DNA of 64,000 nt, taken from contig NZ_CP137761.1 of assembly GCF_033449965.1 (NCBI RefSeq), positions 620,001 to 684,000 of the forward strand. Reading direction: 5' to 3'. Source of the stretch: Bacillus sp. T3. Its GTDB lineage: Bacteria; Bacillota; Bacilli; Bacillales; Cytobacillaceae. Shown here one piece after another: positions 18,605 through 28,059 of the stretch (within the stretch, counting starts at the first letter, position 1; every line of letters begins with the position of its first letter). Below the pieces are notes generated by a model. That model was given only the letters and a program-made list of their open reading frames with translations. It ran no database searches and was not told where the DNA came from. The position numbers were made by a program, and so were the translations under genes.

Positions 18605-21223
18605 ATGAGAAGGAAATTTTTACTATTAATTTGTATGATATTAATGAGTTTTGAATTCCTTTCCAAGTTTAGCATTGCTTACGCATTGGAAAGCGCAAGT
18701 ACTAGAAATCTAGAAGGTTTTAGTTATTATCTCATTCATTATAATGGTGAAGAACAAACAATAGTAGATAATGAAGATGTAACATTGATATTCACTGGTT
18801 GGGCAGATGAATCGAAATCAACTGTAAATGGTAAATTTGAAGTTCATACTGATTCTTCAAATAAAGAAGAAAAATTCATGATTGAGGTTACTAATGAATT
18901 AATCGAATTTACAGTAAACGAAAAAGAGCGTATTTATTTTAGAGTATCTATGTCTGATTCATTTAATGTTGAAGAAGTAAAGCCTCTTGAGTTAAAGGAT
19001 CAAAGCACAGTAGTGGTAACAAACGAAAATGGGACTTCCGTTGAAGAAGTAAAAACAATTGATGAAAACGGAACTATGATTGAAAATCATGGCTTAACTT
19101 ACTTTTCTACTGATGATGAGAATCAAAAAATAGCCATATCGAAAGAACAATACGATTCAATAAATCCAGGTTTAGATTCAACTGTAGATTTTGGCAATAC
19201 AAAGGAAACTAACGATGATATTATAGGAAATATAGCTCAATTTGATCAATTAAACCAGTTAAACACACTTAGTACTCAGGTGACAAATGAGAAACCTTCT
19301 ATTAATTATTCCACTCATGTACAAAACATTGGTTGGCAAAACGCTGTTTCTGATGGTGTGACATCAGGTACAGAAGGTCAAAACAAACGTTTAGAAAGCA
19401 TAAAAATATCAATTGATAATGTTCAGGGTTTGGGTGTAAAATACTCTACTCATGTACAGGGCAATGGTTGGTTGAACTATGTTTCTGATGGTAATGCAAG
19501 TGGCACTACAGGTGAAGGCAAACGCTTAGAAGCGATTAAAATTGAACTAACCGGTGAAAAGGCTGAAAATTACGATATCTATTACCGTGTGCATGCACAG
19601 GATTATGGTTGGATGGATTGGAAAAGAAATGGTGAATTATCTGGAACCACTGGTGAAGCTAAACGTTTAGAAGCTATTCAAATTATGGTTAAAGAAAAAG
19701 AACTTACACCACCACCTAATGAAGATCCTATGACATTAGAACCCACTGTAACTTATAAATCACACATTCAAAATAGTGGATGGTTAGATTCAGTATCAGA
19801 CGGAGAATTAAGTGGAACTGTTGACCAAGAAAAACGCTTAGAAGCAATTCAGATTTTCTTAGATAATACTCCGTATACAGGAGGGATTTCCTACAAGACT
19901 CATGTACAAGATTACGGTTGGTTGGCAGCTGTTTCTGATGGAGCAACAAGTGGTAAAACAGGCGAACAAAAACGAGTTGAGTCCATTCAAATGAATTTAA
20001 CAGGAGAAATGGCAAATAGGTACGATGTTTATTATCGTGTATACCAACAATCGTTTGGTTGGTTAACCTGGTCGAAAAATGGTGAAACAGCTGGTAATGT
20101 AGGACAAGCAAAACAATTGGAAGCGATTGAAATTGTATTAATCGAAAAAGGTGGAGATGCACCTGGTTCGTCTTTTAAAGACCCTTCTGTCGCTTATTCT
20201 ACTCATGTTGAGACTTACGGCTGGTTAGAATATGTGAAAAATGGTGCAATGGCTGGAACTCAAGGGCAAGCTAAACGCTTAGAAGCAATGAAAATTGAAT
20301 TACAGAATACACCGTATAGCGGTGATATTATCTATACAACACATGTTCAAGATTATGGATGGCTAAATAATGTGTCGAATGGTCAAGTTTCGGGCACATC
20401 TGGGCAAGCCAAGCGATTGGAAGCTGTAAAAATAGACCTAACTGGTAACATAGCAAATTACTATGATGTTTATTATCGTGTTCATGTTCAAGGATTTGGC
20501 TGGTTGGGGTGGGCAAAAAATGGAATGAAAGCTGGCTCTGAAGGACATTCAAAGCGTTTAGAAGCAATTGAAATTAAGTTGGTTCCCAAAGGTATGGGTG
20601 AAGCAGTCAGTGAAAAAAATGCATTTAAACAACCAAATACTGTATTTATAGACCCAGGCCATGGTGGAACAGATCCAGGTGCCATTTTTGGGAGTTATCA
20701 TGAAGCGGATTTGAATTTAGCTGTTGCGAAAAAAGTTCAATCCATCTTATCGGCTCGTGGCTTAATCGTTTATATGTCTCGATATGGTAATACTACTGTA
20801 GAATTGCTCAATCGTTCTATAATGGCGAATAATACTGGTGCGGATATTTTCGTCAGTATTCATACCAATTCTACAGCTTCAGGAGAAACATCTGCTTCCG
20901 GGATTGAGTCATATTATTATCAAGATCAAGGAATCGCCCCAAAAATCAATGGTGCAATGCATAATAATCCAGAAAGAATTTCTAAAAGTGTTACACTTAC
21001 CAATTTGATGCAAGGAAAAATGATTGGATATACAGGTGCGGTGAATCGTGGAACTCAAGGGCAATCTTTTTCTGTTGTACGTGAAGCAGCAATGCCTGCA
21101 TCTTTAATCGAGATGGGCTTTATTAACAATTCAAGCGACCGTCAAAAATTATTTACAGATGCTTATCAAAATAAATTAGCATTAGCAATCGCTGACGGAA
21201 TTACTTCTTATTTTGAACTGTAA
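18605..21223 (+). CDS. Secreted ChW-repeat N-acetylmuramoyl-L-alanine amidase
   Basis: 872-residue secreted peptidoglycan amidase. Signal peptide ends near AYA (about 27), followed by the same N-terminal domain as the neighbouring glucosaminidase. Nine ChW repeats in three triads follow (about 235-660). The C-terminal Amidase_3 domain has zinc ligands in DPGHGG, the Glu of HEADLN, the His of SIHTNS, and the catalytic Glu in EMGFI. It cuts the bond between muramic acid and L-Ala. Three ATG codons sit in tandem at 18599; ATG 18605 has the best spacing from AAGGA. The shared N-domain and promoter suggest tandem duplication with a swap of the catalytic end. Confidence 0.9.
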   Translation: MRRKFLLLICMILMSFEFLSKFSIAYALESASTRNLEGFSYYLIHYNGEEQTIVDNEDVTLIFTGWADESKSTVNGKFEVHTDSSNKEEKFMIEVTNELIEFTVNEKERIYFRVSMSDSFNVEEVKPLELKDQSTVVVTNENGTSVEEVKTIDENGTMIENHGLTYFSTDDENQKIAISKEQYDSINPGLDSTVDFGNTKETNDDIIGNIAQFDQLNQLNTLSTQVTNEKPSINYSTHVQNIGWQNAVSDGVTSGTEGQNKRLESIKISIDNVQGLGVKYSTHVQGNGWLNYVSDGNASGTTGEGKRLEAIKIELTGEKAENYDIYYRVHAQDYGWMDWKRNGELSGTTGEAKRLEAIQIMVKEKELTPPPNEDPMTLEPTVTYKSHIQNSGWLDSVSDGELSGTVDQEKRLEAIQIFLDNTPYTGGISYKTHVQDYGWLAAVSDGATSGKTGEQKRVESIQMNLTGEMANRYDVYYRVYQQSFGWLTWSKNGETAGNVGQAKQLEAIEIVLIEKGGDAPGSSFKDPSVAYSTHVETYGWLEYVKNGAMAGTQGQAKRLEAMKIELQNTPYSGDIIYTTHVQDYGWLNNVSNGQVSGTSGQAKRLEAVKIDLTGNIANYYDVYYRVHVQGFGWLGWAKNGMKAGSEGHSKRLEAIEIKLVPKGMGEAVSEKNAFKQPNTVFIDPGHGGTDPGAIFGSYHEADLNLAVAKKVQSILSARGLIVYMSRYGNTTVELLNRSIMANNTGADIFVSIHTNSTASGETSASGIESYYYQDQGIAPKINGAMHNNPERISKSVTLTNLMQGKMIGYTGAVNRGTQGQSFSVVREAAMPASLIEMGFINNSSDRQKLFTDAYQNKLALAIADGITSYFEL

Positions 21224-21275
21224 TATATTTTTATTATAAGTGTTGGTAAAATGATTGTAATAAGAGCTTAAATAC

Positions 21276-21316
21276 AAAAGGACTAGAAATCAAAATAGAT
21301 TACTAGTCCTTTTTTT
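21276..21316. terminator. Terminator of the amidase gene
   Basis: AAAGGACTAG/CTAGTCCTTT stem followed by a T-run; convergent with the next gene. Confidence 0.8.
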
Positions 21317-21365
21317 ATTTATCCTCCATTTACGGGAAAGAACTCCCGTTGGTGAAGGTTCCACT

Positions 21366-22268
21366 TTATAATTTATTTTCGTATTTATTTTTACTAGTTA
21401 AACCATGGTAAAAATACTTAGCAAATTTTAACCCATCCTTTTTAATCACACCACGATATAAACTATACAAAATTAGGTAGGGATAAAAAACAAGAAGTTG
21501 GTTCATTTTCGCGTTTCGATTCATAAATATGACAACGTTTCGGTACATAAAGTATTCTGATAACCCCGAAATTTGATTGATCGAAGCAGAACCTTTATGA
21601 ATAACTTTTGCATCACAGTAACAGATCACTTCATAACCCATCTTTTTTATATTTAAACACCATTCTGTCTCTTCATAGAATAAAAAATAATCCTCAGGGA
21701 AATACCCGACTTCATTAAGGATATTGCTCTTGAAAAGTAAACAGGCACCACCGACATAATCACACGAGATTATTTTTCCTTTTACTTGATCTTCATGAAC
21801 TAGATTATTTAAAACATTGACTCTTCCTGTATTAAAATTAATCATCGCACCAGTAGATTGAACAAGCTCAGGTTTATCATACTCACAAACTCTAGGTCCT
21901 ACTACACCAACATTTGGATTTGTTTCTAGATAATCCAATAACATTTTCAAAAAGTCTTTATCAGTAATGACATCGTTATTTAAAATACAAATGTAATCGG
22001 CATTCTGATCTTTTGCGAATTTCATTCCGATATTGTTTCCGCCCGCATATCCTAAATTGGCACCAGTTTGAAGGAATGTATGTTGTGGAAACCTTTGCTT
22101 TAAAATAGCTTCAGAATTATCTTTTGAAAAATTATCGACAATTATAATTTTAAAATTTTCATAATTAATTTTTTCTGCTTCTTCTACACAGGCAATTGTA
22201 TCATCTGGATTATTGTAATTAAGAATTACAATATAAACAGAAGGTAAATATTTAGTACTTATATCCAA
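21366..22268 (-). CDS. Family 2 glycosyltransferase (rhamnosyltransferase-like)
   Basis: 300-residue GT-A glycosyltransferase. It shows VYIVILNYNNPDDT at the start, VDNFSKDNSE, GANLGYAGGNNIGM and the metal-binding motif LNNDV; a FYEETEWCL stretch would hold the catalytic acid or base. The GYAGGNN layout is common in rhamnosyltransferases, which fits rfbACBD nearby, but the acceptor is unknown. Start TTG 22268 is set by GGGAG. Read after the flippase gene with a 68-base gap, so probably one operon. The C-terminus has a short hydrophobic stretch that may tie it to the membrane. Confidence 0.82.
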   Translation of the reverse strand: MDISTKYLPSVYIVILNYNNPDDTIACVEEAEKINYENFKIIIVDNFSKDNSEAILKQRFPQHTFLQTGANLGYAGGNNIGMKFAKDQNADYICILNNDVITDKDFLKMLLDYLETNPNVGVVGPRVCEYDKPELVQSTGAMINFNTGRVNVLNNLVHEDQVKGKIISCDYVGGACLLFKSNILNEVGYFPEDYFLFYEETEWCLNIKKMGYEVICYCDAKVIHKGSASINQISGLSEYFMYRNVVIFMNRNAKMNQLLVFYPYLILYSLYRGVIKKDGLKFAKYFYHGLTSKNKYENKL

Positions 22269-22336
22269 AATGTCTTGCTCCCTTCACTTGCTAATCATTC
22301 AATTCTAAACAAAAACATAGAGACTATAAAAACTAA

Positions 22337-23767
22337 TTAACGAATAATTCTTTGTTTTACTATATTTGCTAGCTTTACGACAATAGAATCCTTAATAATC
22401 AGTAATCCAACGAAATATATGCTAAACCCAATGAACAATTGAACGAAAGTAACTAGCAATGGACTAAAATTTAATAATCGATCAACTGTGATAGCGGATA
22501 AATAAACCATCATGCTTAATACAAAATATTTCATGAACATTTTAATGAAGCTTTTTATATTAAAGTATTTTCTTGCAAAGAACAATTGAATTATTGCACC
22601 AGTTCCTTCAGCAATCAAAAGTGCTAAGGTTGTTGCTGTGCTTGCCATATGAGCTACTAAAAGTATATTGGTTATTAAACTTAGAATAGCCCCAATCGTA
22701 ATGGAAATAGCATATTTATTTTGCTGATTTGTAGAAACTAAAATCTGGATACCAAAAATATTGGCTAAACCAACAAAAAATATTACCGGGCTCATTATTA
22801 TTAGTAAGTTTATTACAGATTTAAATTCACTTCCTAAGAACCAGGCAACGAAATTATGAGAAATTCCCATTAAACCCAGAGTCATCGGTAAGGTAATCAT
22901 TAAGACAAATTGAAGGGAATAGTCAATGTATTTTTTCATTGAATCTATATTGCCTTGTGAATATTCTTTTGCCATTCTTGGAAGCAACACCGTACCTAAT
23001 GATGTAATAAACCCTAATGCGATTCGAATTACTTTGTCTGCTTGGTTATAGTAACCAACCTCTACTTCTCCAGAAACCCGTCCTAATACAATTTTGTTAA
23101 CAAGGATATAAATTTGAATCATAATCTGTGGTAAGAACAAACTTATGATTGGCATTAGATGAACTTTAATATCTTTAAAAGTGATTTTTTGGAATTTTAT
23201 AGTTTTTAATAATGGAATCCACATGATTAACTGGCCAATGAAAAGGGTTATTGCATTAATCATTATATAAATGGGTAAATCATCTATTTCTTTGACGAAA
23301 GTAAATATTAATGTAATGCTGACTATTCTCACTACTATATTTCTAGTCGTTATACTTTTAACTTGCTCCTGACCAATATAGTACCATGAGATATCAATTG
23401 ATGTAGCAATTAAAGTGAAAATGTGGATTAAAAAAAACATCTTATAATCGTTAACTGTCAATATGAATAGTCCATAAATTAATAGAGTAAGCAGTGAAAT
23501 AAATAGTTGAATACAATAAATCGACCAAAATTCCTTTGATCTTTCTTCCAAATTCATTTTTGTTGCAATTTGTCTACTCCCGTACATCGGAATACTCAAA
23601 ATAGCAAAAACTAAAAATAGTTGAACAATAGATATTACATATGCATCAGTTCCTATTCCCTCTGGTTTTAATACCCTTGAAACATAGGGTGTCGTGATAA
23701 AGGGGGTAAGGACTAATAGTAATTGATATATGACCGTATATAAATAGTTTGATATGAGTTTGCCCAT
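22337..23767 (-). CDS. Wzx-like polysaccharide repeat-unit flippase
   Basis: 476 residues, twelve to fourteen hydrophobic segments, MVF/MATE-like fold (TPFITTPYVSRVLKPEGIGTDAYV near the N-terminus is the family signature). Such proteins flip undecaprenyl-linked repeat units to the outer face before Wzy polymerisation. It pairs logically with the Wzy gene at 28060-29269 and Wzz-like gene at 27367-27984, though these lie on the other strand. ATG 23767; first of a two-gene minus-strand operon with the glycosyltransferase. Confidence 0.9.
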   Translation of the reverse strand: MGKLISNYLYTVIYQLLLVLTPFITTPYVSRVLKPEGIGTDAYVISIVQLFLVFAILSIPMYGSRQIATKMNLEERSKEFWSIYCIQLFISLLTLLIYGLFILTVNDYKMFFLIHIFTLIATSIDISWYYIGQEQVKSITTRNIVVRIVSITLIFTFVKEIDDLPIYIMINAITLFIGQLIMWIPLLKTIKFQKITFKDIKVHLMPIISLFLPQIMIQIYILVNKIVLGRVSGEVEVGYYNQADKVIRIALGFITSLGTVLLPRMAKEYSQGNIDSMKKYIDYSLQFVLMITLPMTLGLMGISHNFVAWFLGSEFKSVINLLIIMSPVIFFVGLANIFGIQILVSTNQQNKYAISITIGAILSLITNILLVAHMASTATTLALLIAEGTGAIIQLFFARKYFNIKSFIKMFMKYFVLSMMVYLSAITVDRLLNFSPLLVTFVQLFIGFSIYFVGLLIIKDSIVVKLANIVKQRIIR

Positions 23768-24109
23768 AGAATGGATTCAATTCCTTCTAAAAGTTTTATA
23801 TTTATATGAAAATTTTTTCAATTATCTTGTAAAATGGAATCATTTAAGAATAACATTAAAGGTTATTATAAACAACGTTATGACATATTTCTACAAGTAT
23901 TCGGTAAAAATAAAATGGATGCTCTAAATAAATAATGTTGAATGATACAGAAATATCCTTTTTTGTAGTAAACATATTAAATTTTTATTAAATAGAAAAA
24001 TGCGCACATTGAATGTGTATAGTGGATATATTATACTAAATCTATTGTGAAATTTGTCTGTGACTATGTAAGACTATACCTATTATTTAATACATAAAAG
24101 GAGTTATTC
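23768..24109. promoter_or_regulatory. Divergent promoter region with sigma-A site
   Basis: 342 AT-rich bases between divergent genes. For the plus-strand glycosyltransferase, TTGAAT (24009-24014) and TATACT (24032-24037) are spaced by 17 bases, a good sigma-A promoter. No operator recognised. Confidence 0.65.
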
Positions 24110-25183
24110 ATGAATAAAAAGATTTTTTACCTAATGCATGTGGATTGGAGTTGGATAAAACAAAGACCACATTTTCTTGCTGAAAATTTAAGTAAAGTAT
24201 TTAATATTTTAGTTTTTCATTTATACTCAAGGAATAGAAAGGTTATGACTTCTAATCCTTCTGATATTAATAAGCTTCCTATCATCACATTTCCATTAAA
24301 ACGCATTAAAATATTTAATATCTTAAGCATTGCATCTCAAAAGATAATTTTTTACTTTTACCTTAAACAAAAGAAACCAGAAATTATCTGGATTACCTAT
24401 CCGGCTTTGTATGATTATTTACCAAAAAAGGAGTTAAAAAATTACAAAGTTATTTATGATTGTATGGATGATGTACAGGGCTTTAATAATATTCCGAGAA
24501 TAAAAAAAGAGCTTGAAATATCAGAAATACAATTGTTAAAAGATGCTGATCATGTGTTTGTTTCGAGTGAGAACCTGCGAGATAAGATTGTTCAAAGGGG
24601 CTGTAATAGGGATAAAACGACCTTGGTGAGAAATGGATATGATGGAAAAATTATTGATCCGATAGAACAAAATAACAGTAGTGAAATATTTAAAATAGCT
24701 TATATTGGGACAATATCGGAATGGGTAAATTTCGACATGATTGTAGAGAGCACGAAGAGCGTTGATAACATTGAGTATCACTTTTATGGACCAATTGATT
24801 GCGAAGTGCCAACAAATAGTAAAATAATTTTTCATGGTCCTGTAAAACATGAGGATTTATATAAGACCATTCAGGATTGTAGTTGTTTAATCATGCCGTT
24901 TAAGGTGAATGAATTAATTCTATCTGTAGATCCAGTTAAATTATATGAATACATTAACTTCAATAAGAATATTATTACTGTTTATTATCCTGAAATAGAG
25001 CGATTTAATGACTTTGTTTATTTTTATCATAATAGTGAAGAGTATTTTGAACTACTGCGACAATTAAAGGAAAATAATCAGATAAAGTACGATAGAATTC
25101 AACGATATGATTTTCTTAAAGAAAATTCTTGGGAAAAACGCTCTGAAGTCGTGATAGATATTATTAATAAAAAGTTTTTCTAA
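24110..25183 (+). CDS. GT-B glycosyltransferase (family 4-like)
   Basis: 357 residues with the two-lobe GT-B look. The N-terminus (FYLMHVDWSWIKQRPHFLAENL) is typical of GT4-type enzymes that begin with a request to read the acceptor side. IYDCMDDVQGF and LVRNGYD mark the middle, and FKIAYIGTISEWVNFDMI starts the donor-binding lobe, ending near VDPVKLYEYI with the usual nucleotide-sugar Glu. Donor and acceptor are unknown. It stands alone with its own promoter and a strong terminator shared with the convergent LCP gene. Confidence 0.8.
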   Translation: MNKKIFYLMHVDWSWIKQRPHFLAENLSKVFNILVFHLYSRNRKVMTSNPSDINKLPIITFPLKRIKIFNILSIASQKIIFYFYLKQKKPEIIWITYPALYDYLPKKELKNYKVIYDCMDDVQGFNNIPRIKKELEISEIQLLKDADHVFVSSENLRDKIVQRGCNRDKTTLVRNGYDGKIIDPIEQNNSSEIFKIAYIGTISEWVNFDMIVESTKSVDNIEYHFYGPIDCEVPTNSKIIFHGPVKHEDLYKTIQDCSCLIMPFKVNELILSVDPVKLYEYINFNKNIITVYYPEIERFNDFVYFYHNSEEYFELLRQLKENNQIKYDRIQRYDFLKENSWEKRSEVVIDIINKKFF

Positions 25184-25190
25184 CACATAT

Positions 25191-25238
25191 AAAAAGATAA
25201 AACGGGATTCAGAATGTCTGATCCCGTTTTATCTTTTT
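25191..25238. terminator. Strong bidirectional terminator
   Basis: 18-bp perfect stem (AAAAAGATAAAACGGGAT and its complement) with a 12-base loop, T-rich on both strands, between convergent genes; it overlaps the LCP stop codon. Confidence 0.92.
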
Positions 25239-26223
25239 AGTCCACCGGAATATTTTCTTTTTTTAATCCTAAATGTTCTCGTAATTGATCTGACAAACTC
25301 TGTCTAGTCTCATCTTCAACAATGTAATACCATATATCGCTTTTGCCATTGTTGATAATTTTCCCGGTTCCTTCAATTTCTATTCTATCAATCGCTTCAG
25401 CTGCAGGTTTATATTGCTTCTGAATGCCAAGCATCTCATTTAAAGTTAGGTTTGTTTTGATATTTTTTTCTAGTGCTTGTAATATATCGTCATAATTAGT
25501 TAATGATTTTAAGGATAGTCCCTTATCAATAACTTTTGAAATTACTTCACGTTGTCTTTCTTGTCGTCCGAAATCTCCTTTTGGGTCTTGTTTTCTCATT
25601 CGAGAATATTGAAGTGCTTCTTCTCCATCAAGGTGCTGTTTTCCAGTGGGAAGATATGTTCCGTCCAATTCAAATGCATATTGATTATTCACATTAATTC
25701 CACCTACAGCATCAACAATATCTCTAAAACCTTCCATATTAACCTCAGTGTAATAATCGATTGGGATGTTTAGAAAATGTTCAATCGAATTAATTGTCAT
25801 TTGGATTCCGCCAAAGGCGTATGCGTGGTTCATTTTATCAAATCTATTGTTATCTTCATCTTTACTATCAATTAATTTTGCTCTAGTATCCCGAGGAATA
25901 CTTATGAGTATTGTCGATTTTTTTTCAGGGTTTAGAGTCATCACTAACATTGAATCAGTTCGACCATTATCTCCATCCCTTTCATCCACTCCTACAAGCA
26001 GAATCGAAATTGGATCCTTTTTGACAAACTCTACTTTGTCATCTCTCTTTTCTGAAACTTTCCTCTCAATCGGCTTATTCATATTATTTACCGCACTTGC
26101 CACATCACTGTATATATTATAAAGATATATACCTAACCCTGTAATTAAAAGGGAAGAAGCAATCATAATTATCCGTTTCCAGTTAAGCTTTTTCTTCTTT
26201 TTATTCTCCATTCTACTTCGCAT
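25237..26223 (-). CDS. LCP family wall-polymer ligase (second copy)
   Basis: 328 residues from ATG 26223 (AAGGG about 11 bases upstream); an in-frame start at 26265 lacks a good site. Basic tail, one transmembrane segment, then the LCP domain with LLVGVDERDGDNGRTDSM, ISIPRDTRAKL, DKMNHAYAFGG and RKQDPKGDFGRQERQR. It is a paralogue of the LCP gene at 6240-7178, sharing most landmark blocks. Its place in the polysaccharide region suggests it attaches that polymer to peptidoglycan. Divergent from the Wzz/Wzy operon. Confidence 0.88.
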   Translation of the reverse strand: MRSRMENKKKKKLNWKRIIMIASSLLITGLGIYLYNIYSDVASAVNNMNKPIERKVSEKRDDKVEFVKKDPISILLVGVDERDGDNGRTDSMLVMTLNPEKKSTILISIPRDTRAKLIDSKDEDNNRFDKMNHAYAFGGIQMTINSIEHFLNIPIDYYTEVNMEGFRDIVDAVGGINVNNQYAFELDGTYLPTGKQHLDGEEALQYSRMRKQDPKGDFGRQERQREVISKVIDKGLSLKSLTNYDDILQALEKNIKTNLTLNEMLGIQKQYKPAAEAIDRIEIEGTGKIINNGKSDIWYYIVEDETRQSLSDQLREHLGLKKENIPVD

Positions 26224-26364
26224 TAATAAGTATCCCTTCTTTACAATAAAGTCAAATACTGACATCTAAATACAATCATACTAAAAATTATAAGCCCCTA
26301 CTAACAAAAGATGCAACAATAATTAAAAATTTGACAAACCAATATACAAAATCCGACAAGTTGG

Positions 26365-26373
26365 TGCTATAAT
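26365..26373 (+). promoter_or_regulatory. Extended -10 promoter of polysaccharide operon
   Basis: TGCTATAAT, a perfect extended -10 box, about 145 bases before the first gene at 26519. No good -35 at 17 bases; TTGACA lies further upstream at 26332. Confidence 0.5.
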
Positions 26374-26518
26374 AGGTTTTTGTATAGAAAATGGGTACTC
26401 CATTATAAACGATATTGTAAATATATTTTTATCATTAGTAAACGTATTGGATATGATACTTAGTATTACTTTAATGAATGTAATTATAAATAAATTATTT
26501 AAATAGCAAAAAGTAGAT

Positions 26519-27325
26519 ATGAAAGTGTGTGTGAAAATTGTGGGAAATGCAAAAGTTGCCATAAGTATAGTTACCTATAATAGCCAGCATATTTTTACTG
26601 TTTTAGATAATGTAAAGAAGGAATTTGGAGGGGATGATCGTTTTCGATTTGTCATATTTGATAACAACTCTAATCCTGATTATCAGAAAAGATTAAAGGA
26701 ATATGAAGATTTTGTTGATATTACCTTTTATAAAGAAAACAACGGATTTGGATTTGGCCATAATTATAACTTGTTGGAGGCAACTGAAGATTATTTTCTT
26801 GTATTTAATCCAGATATCATTCTAAAACGAGAAGATCTTTTAAAGATGATTTCTAATATGGATAATGATCGTACGATTTCTCTCCTTGTTCCAAAGGTAT
26901 TGAATCCAGATGGAACCACTCAACATTTAATTCGAGACCGGGTTACGGTTTTTGATTATGCTTTACGGTTTATTCCGTTTAAATTCGTGAAAAATATATT
27001 TGATAAGCGACTTGCATCTTATGAATGCCGGAACCTACCAGGCGATCGTTTGATCGATATTCGGATTGGATCTGGGTGCTTTATGTTGATTCGTGGTTCG
27101 GTATTTAAAGAAGTAAACGGTTTCGATGATCGCTATTTTATGTATTTTGAGGACTATGATCTTTGCTTAGAACTAAAACGACGAAATAAGCGCATCGTCT
27201 ATACTCCGTTCTCTAATGTCGTTCATTATTACGAAAGGGGCGCACATAAAAACTCAAATTTATTTAAAATCTTTATCAAATCAATGATTAAATATTTTAA
27301 TAAATGGGGTTGGAAGTTGGTATAA
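26519..27325 (+). CDS. Family 2 glycosyltransferase
   Basis: Up to 268 residues, GT-A fold: VAISIVTYNS, VIFDNNSNP, NNGFGFGHNYNL, then the metal site in FNPDI and a MYFEDYDLCLELKRRNKR block holding the catalytic acidic pair. This layout matches rhamnosyl- and other polysaccharide transferases. ATG 26519 has a poor ribosome site; a GTG 21 bases later (MGNAKVAISIV) is possible. First gene of a plus-strand run glycosyltransferase-Wzz-Wzy-glycosyltransferases, with short gaps, so probably one operon building the repeat unit. Confidence 0.82.
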   Translation: MKVCVKIVGNAKVAISIVTYNSQHIFTVLDNVKKEFGGDDRFRFVIFDNNSNPDYQKRLKEYEDFVDITFYKENNGFGFGHNYNLLEATEDYFLVFNPDIILKREDLLKMISNMDNDRTISLLVPKVLNPDGTTQHLIRDRVTVFDYALRFIPFKFVKNIFDKRLASYECRNLPGDRLIDIRIGSGCFMLIRGSVFKEVNGFDDRYFMYFEDYDLCLELKRRNKRIVYTPFSNVVHYYERGAHKNSNLFKIFIKSMIKYFNKWGWKLV

Positions 27326-27366
27326 GATAAAATACTAAATACTTTACGAATTTACGGAGGTTCATT

Positions 27367-27984
27367 ATGGAAGGTATAAAGTTAATAAAGGATTTAATCA
27401 AAGTTTTTAAAAAATATATCTGGATCATTTTATTAGGTGTATTAGTTGGTGGCGGTATTGGGAAATTGTTAGTTCCTTCAGGTCCTGCACCAACCTATAA
27501 GTCATCTGCGTTAATTCTTGTTCAAAAGAAGCAAGCTGAAACAGGTGTTGTCATTTCACAAGGAGATGAAACAGGGAGATTTTTAAATACTGCTGTAAGA
27601 TTAATTGAAACAAGAGCCATATTGGATGATGTAAAAAATGAATTGGATTTAAAGGAAAGTACTAAAGATTTAGAGGATATGATTGAAGTTGTTATTGAAA
27701 GTAACTCAAATATTATTAAAGTAACAGTTGAATCGGAAGATGCCAATAAAGCAACAGATATTGCTAATGCTACAATAGGTGCATTTGCCAAACAAGCGAG
27801 TCAATATTTAGATATAGACAGTGCAACTGTGGTTGAAAAAGCAAAAAACGGATTAGAAACGCAAATTCTTCATACTCGCTCAAATGCGAATATTGCAATG
27901 GGGGTTATTTTGGGTCTAATAATTAGTACCATTGCAGCGTTTTGGTTAAATAGTGTATCTAATCGAAAAAAACATGTGAAATAA
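27367..27984 (+). CDS. Wzz/YveK-like chain-length determinant protein
   Basis: 205 residues with two membrane segments, at about 18-38 and 178-198, flanking an extracytoplasmic helical domain. The N-terminal block (KVFKKYIWIILLGVLVGGGIGKLL) and the ARSNANIAMGV region resemble the Wzz/capsular polysaccharide transmembrane modulator family, which with a tyrosine kinase sets polymer length. No BY-kinase gene (EpsB-like) is nearby, so regulation may differ or reside elsewhere. Ribosome site GGAGG precedes ATG 27367. Confidence 0.8.
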   Translation: MEGIKLIKDLIKVFKKYIWIILLGVLVGGGIGKLLVPSGPAPTYKSSALILVQKKQAETGVVISQGDETGRFLNTAVRLIETRAILDDVKNELDLKESTKDLEDMIEVVIESNSNIIKVTVESEDANKATDIANATIGAFAKQASQYLDIDSATVVEKAKNGLETQILHTRSNANIAMGVILGLIISTIAAFWLNSVSNRKKHVK

Positions 27985-28059
27985 TATGGCGAATATTCAA
28001 GTTTTTTATTCACTTATAGATTTTGAGACTGGATTCATTGGAAAGGGGTCATCATTATC

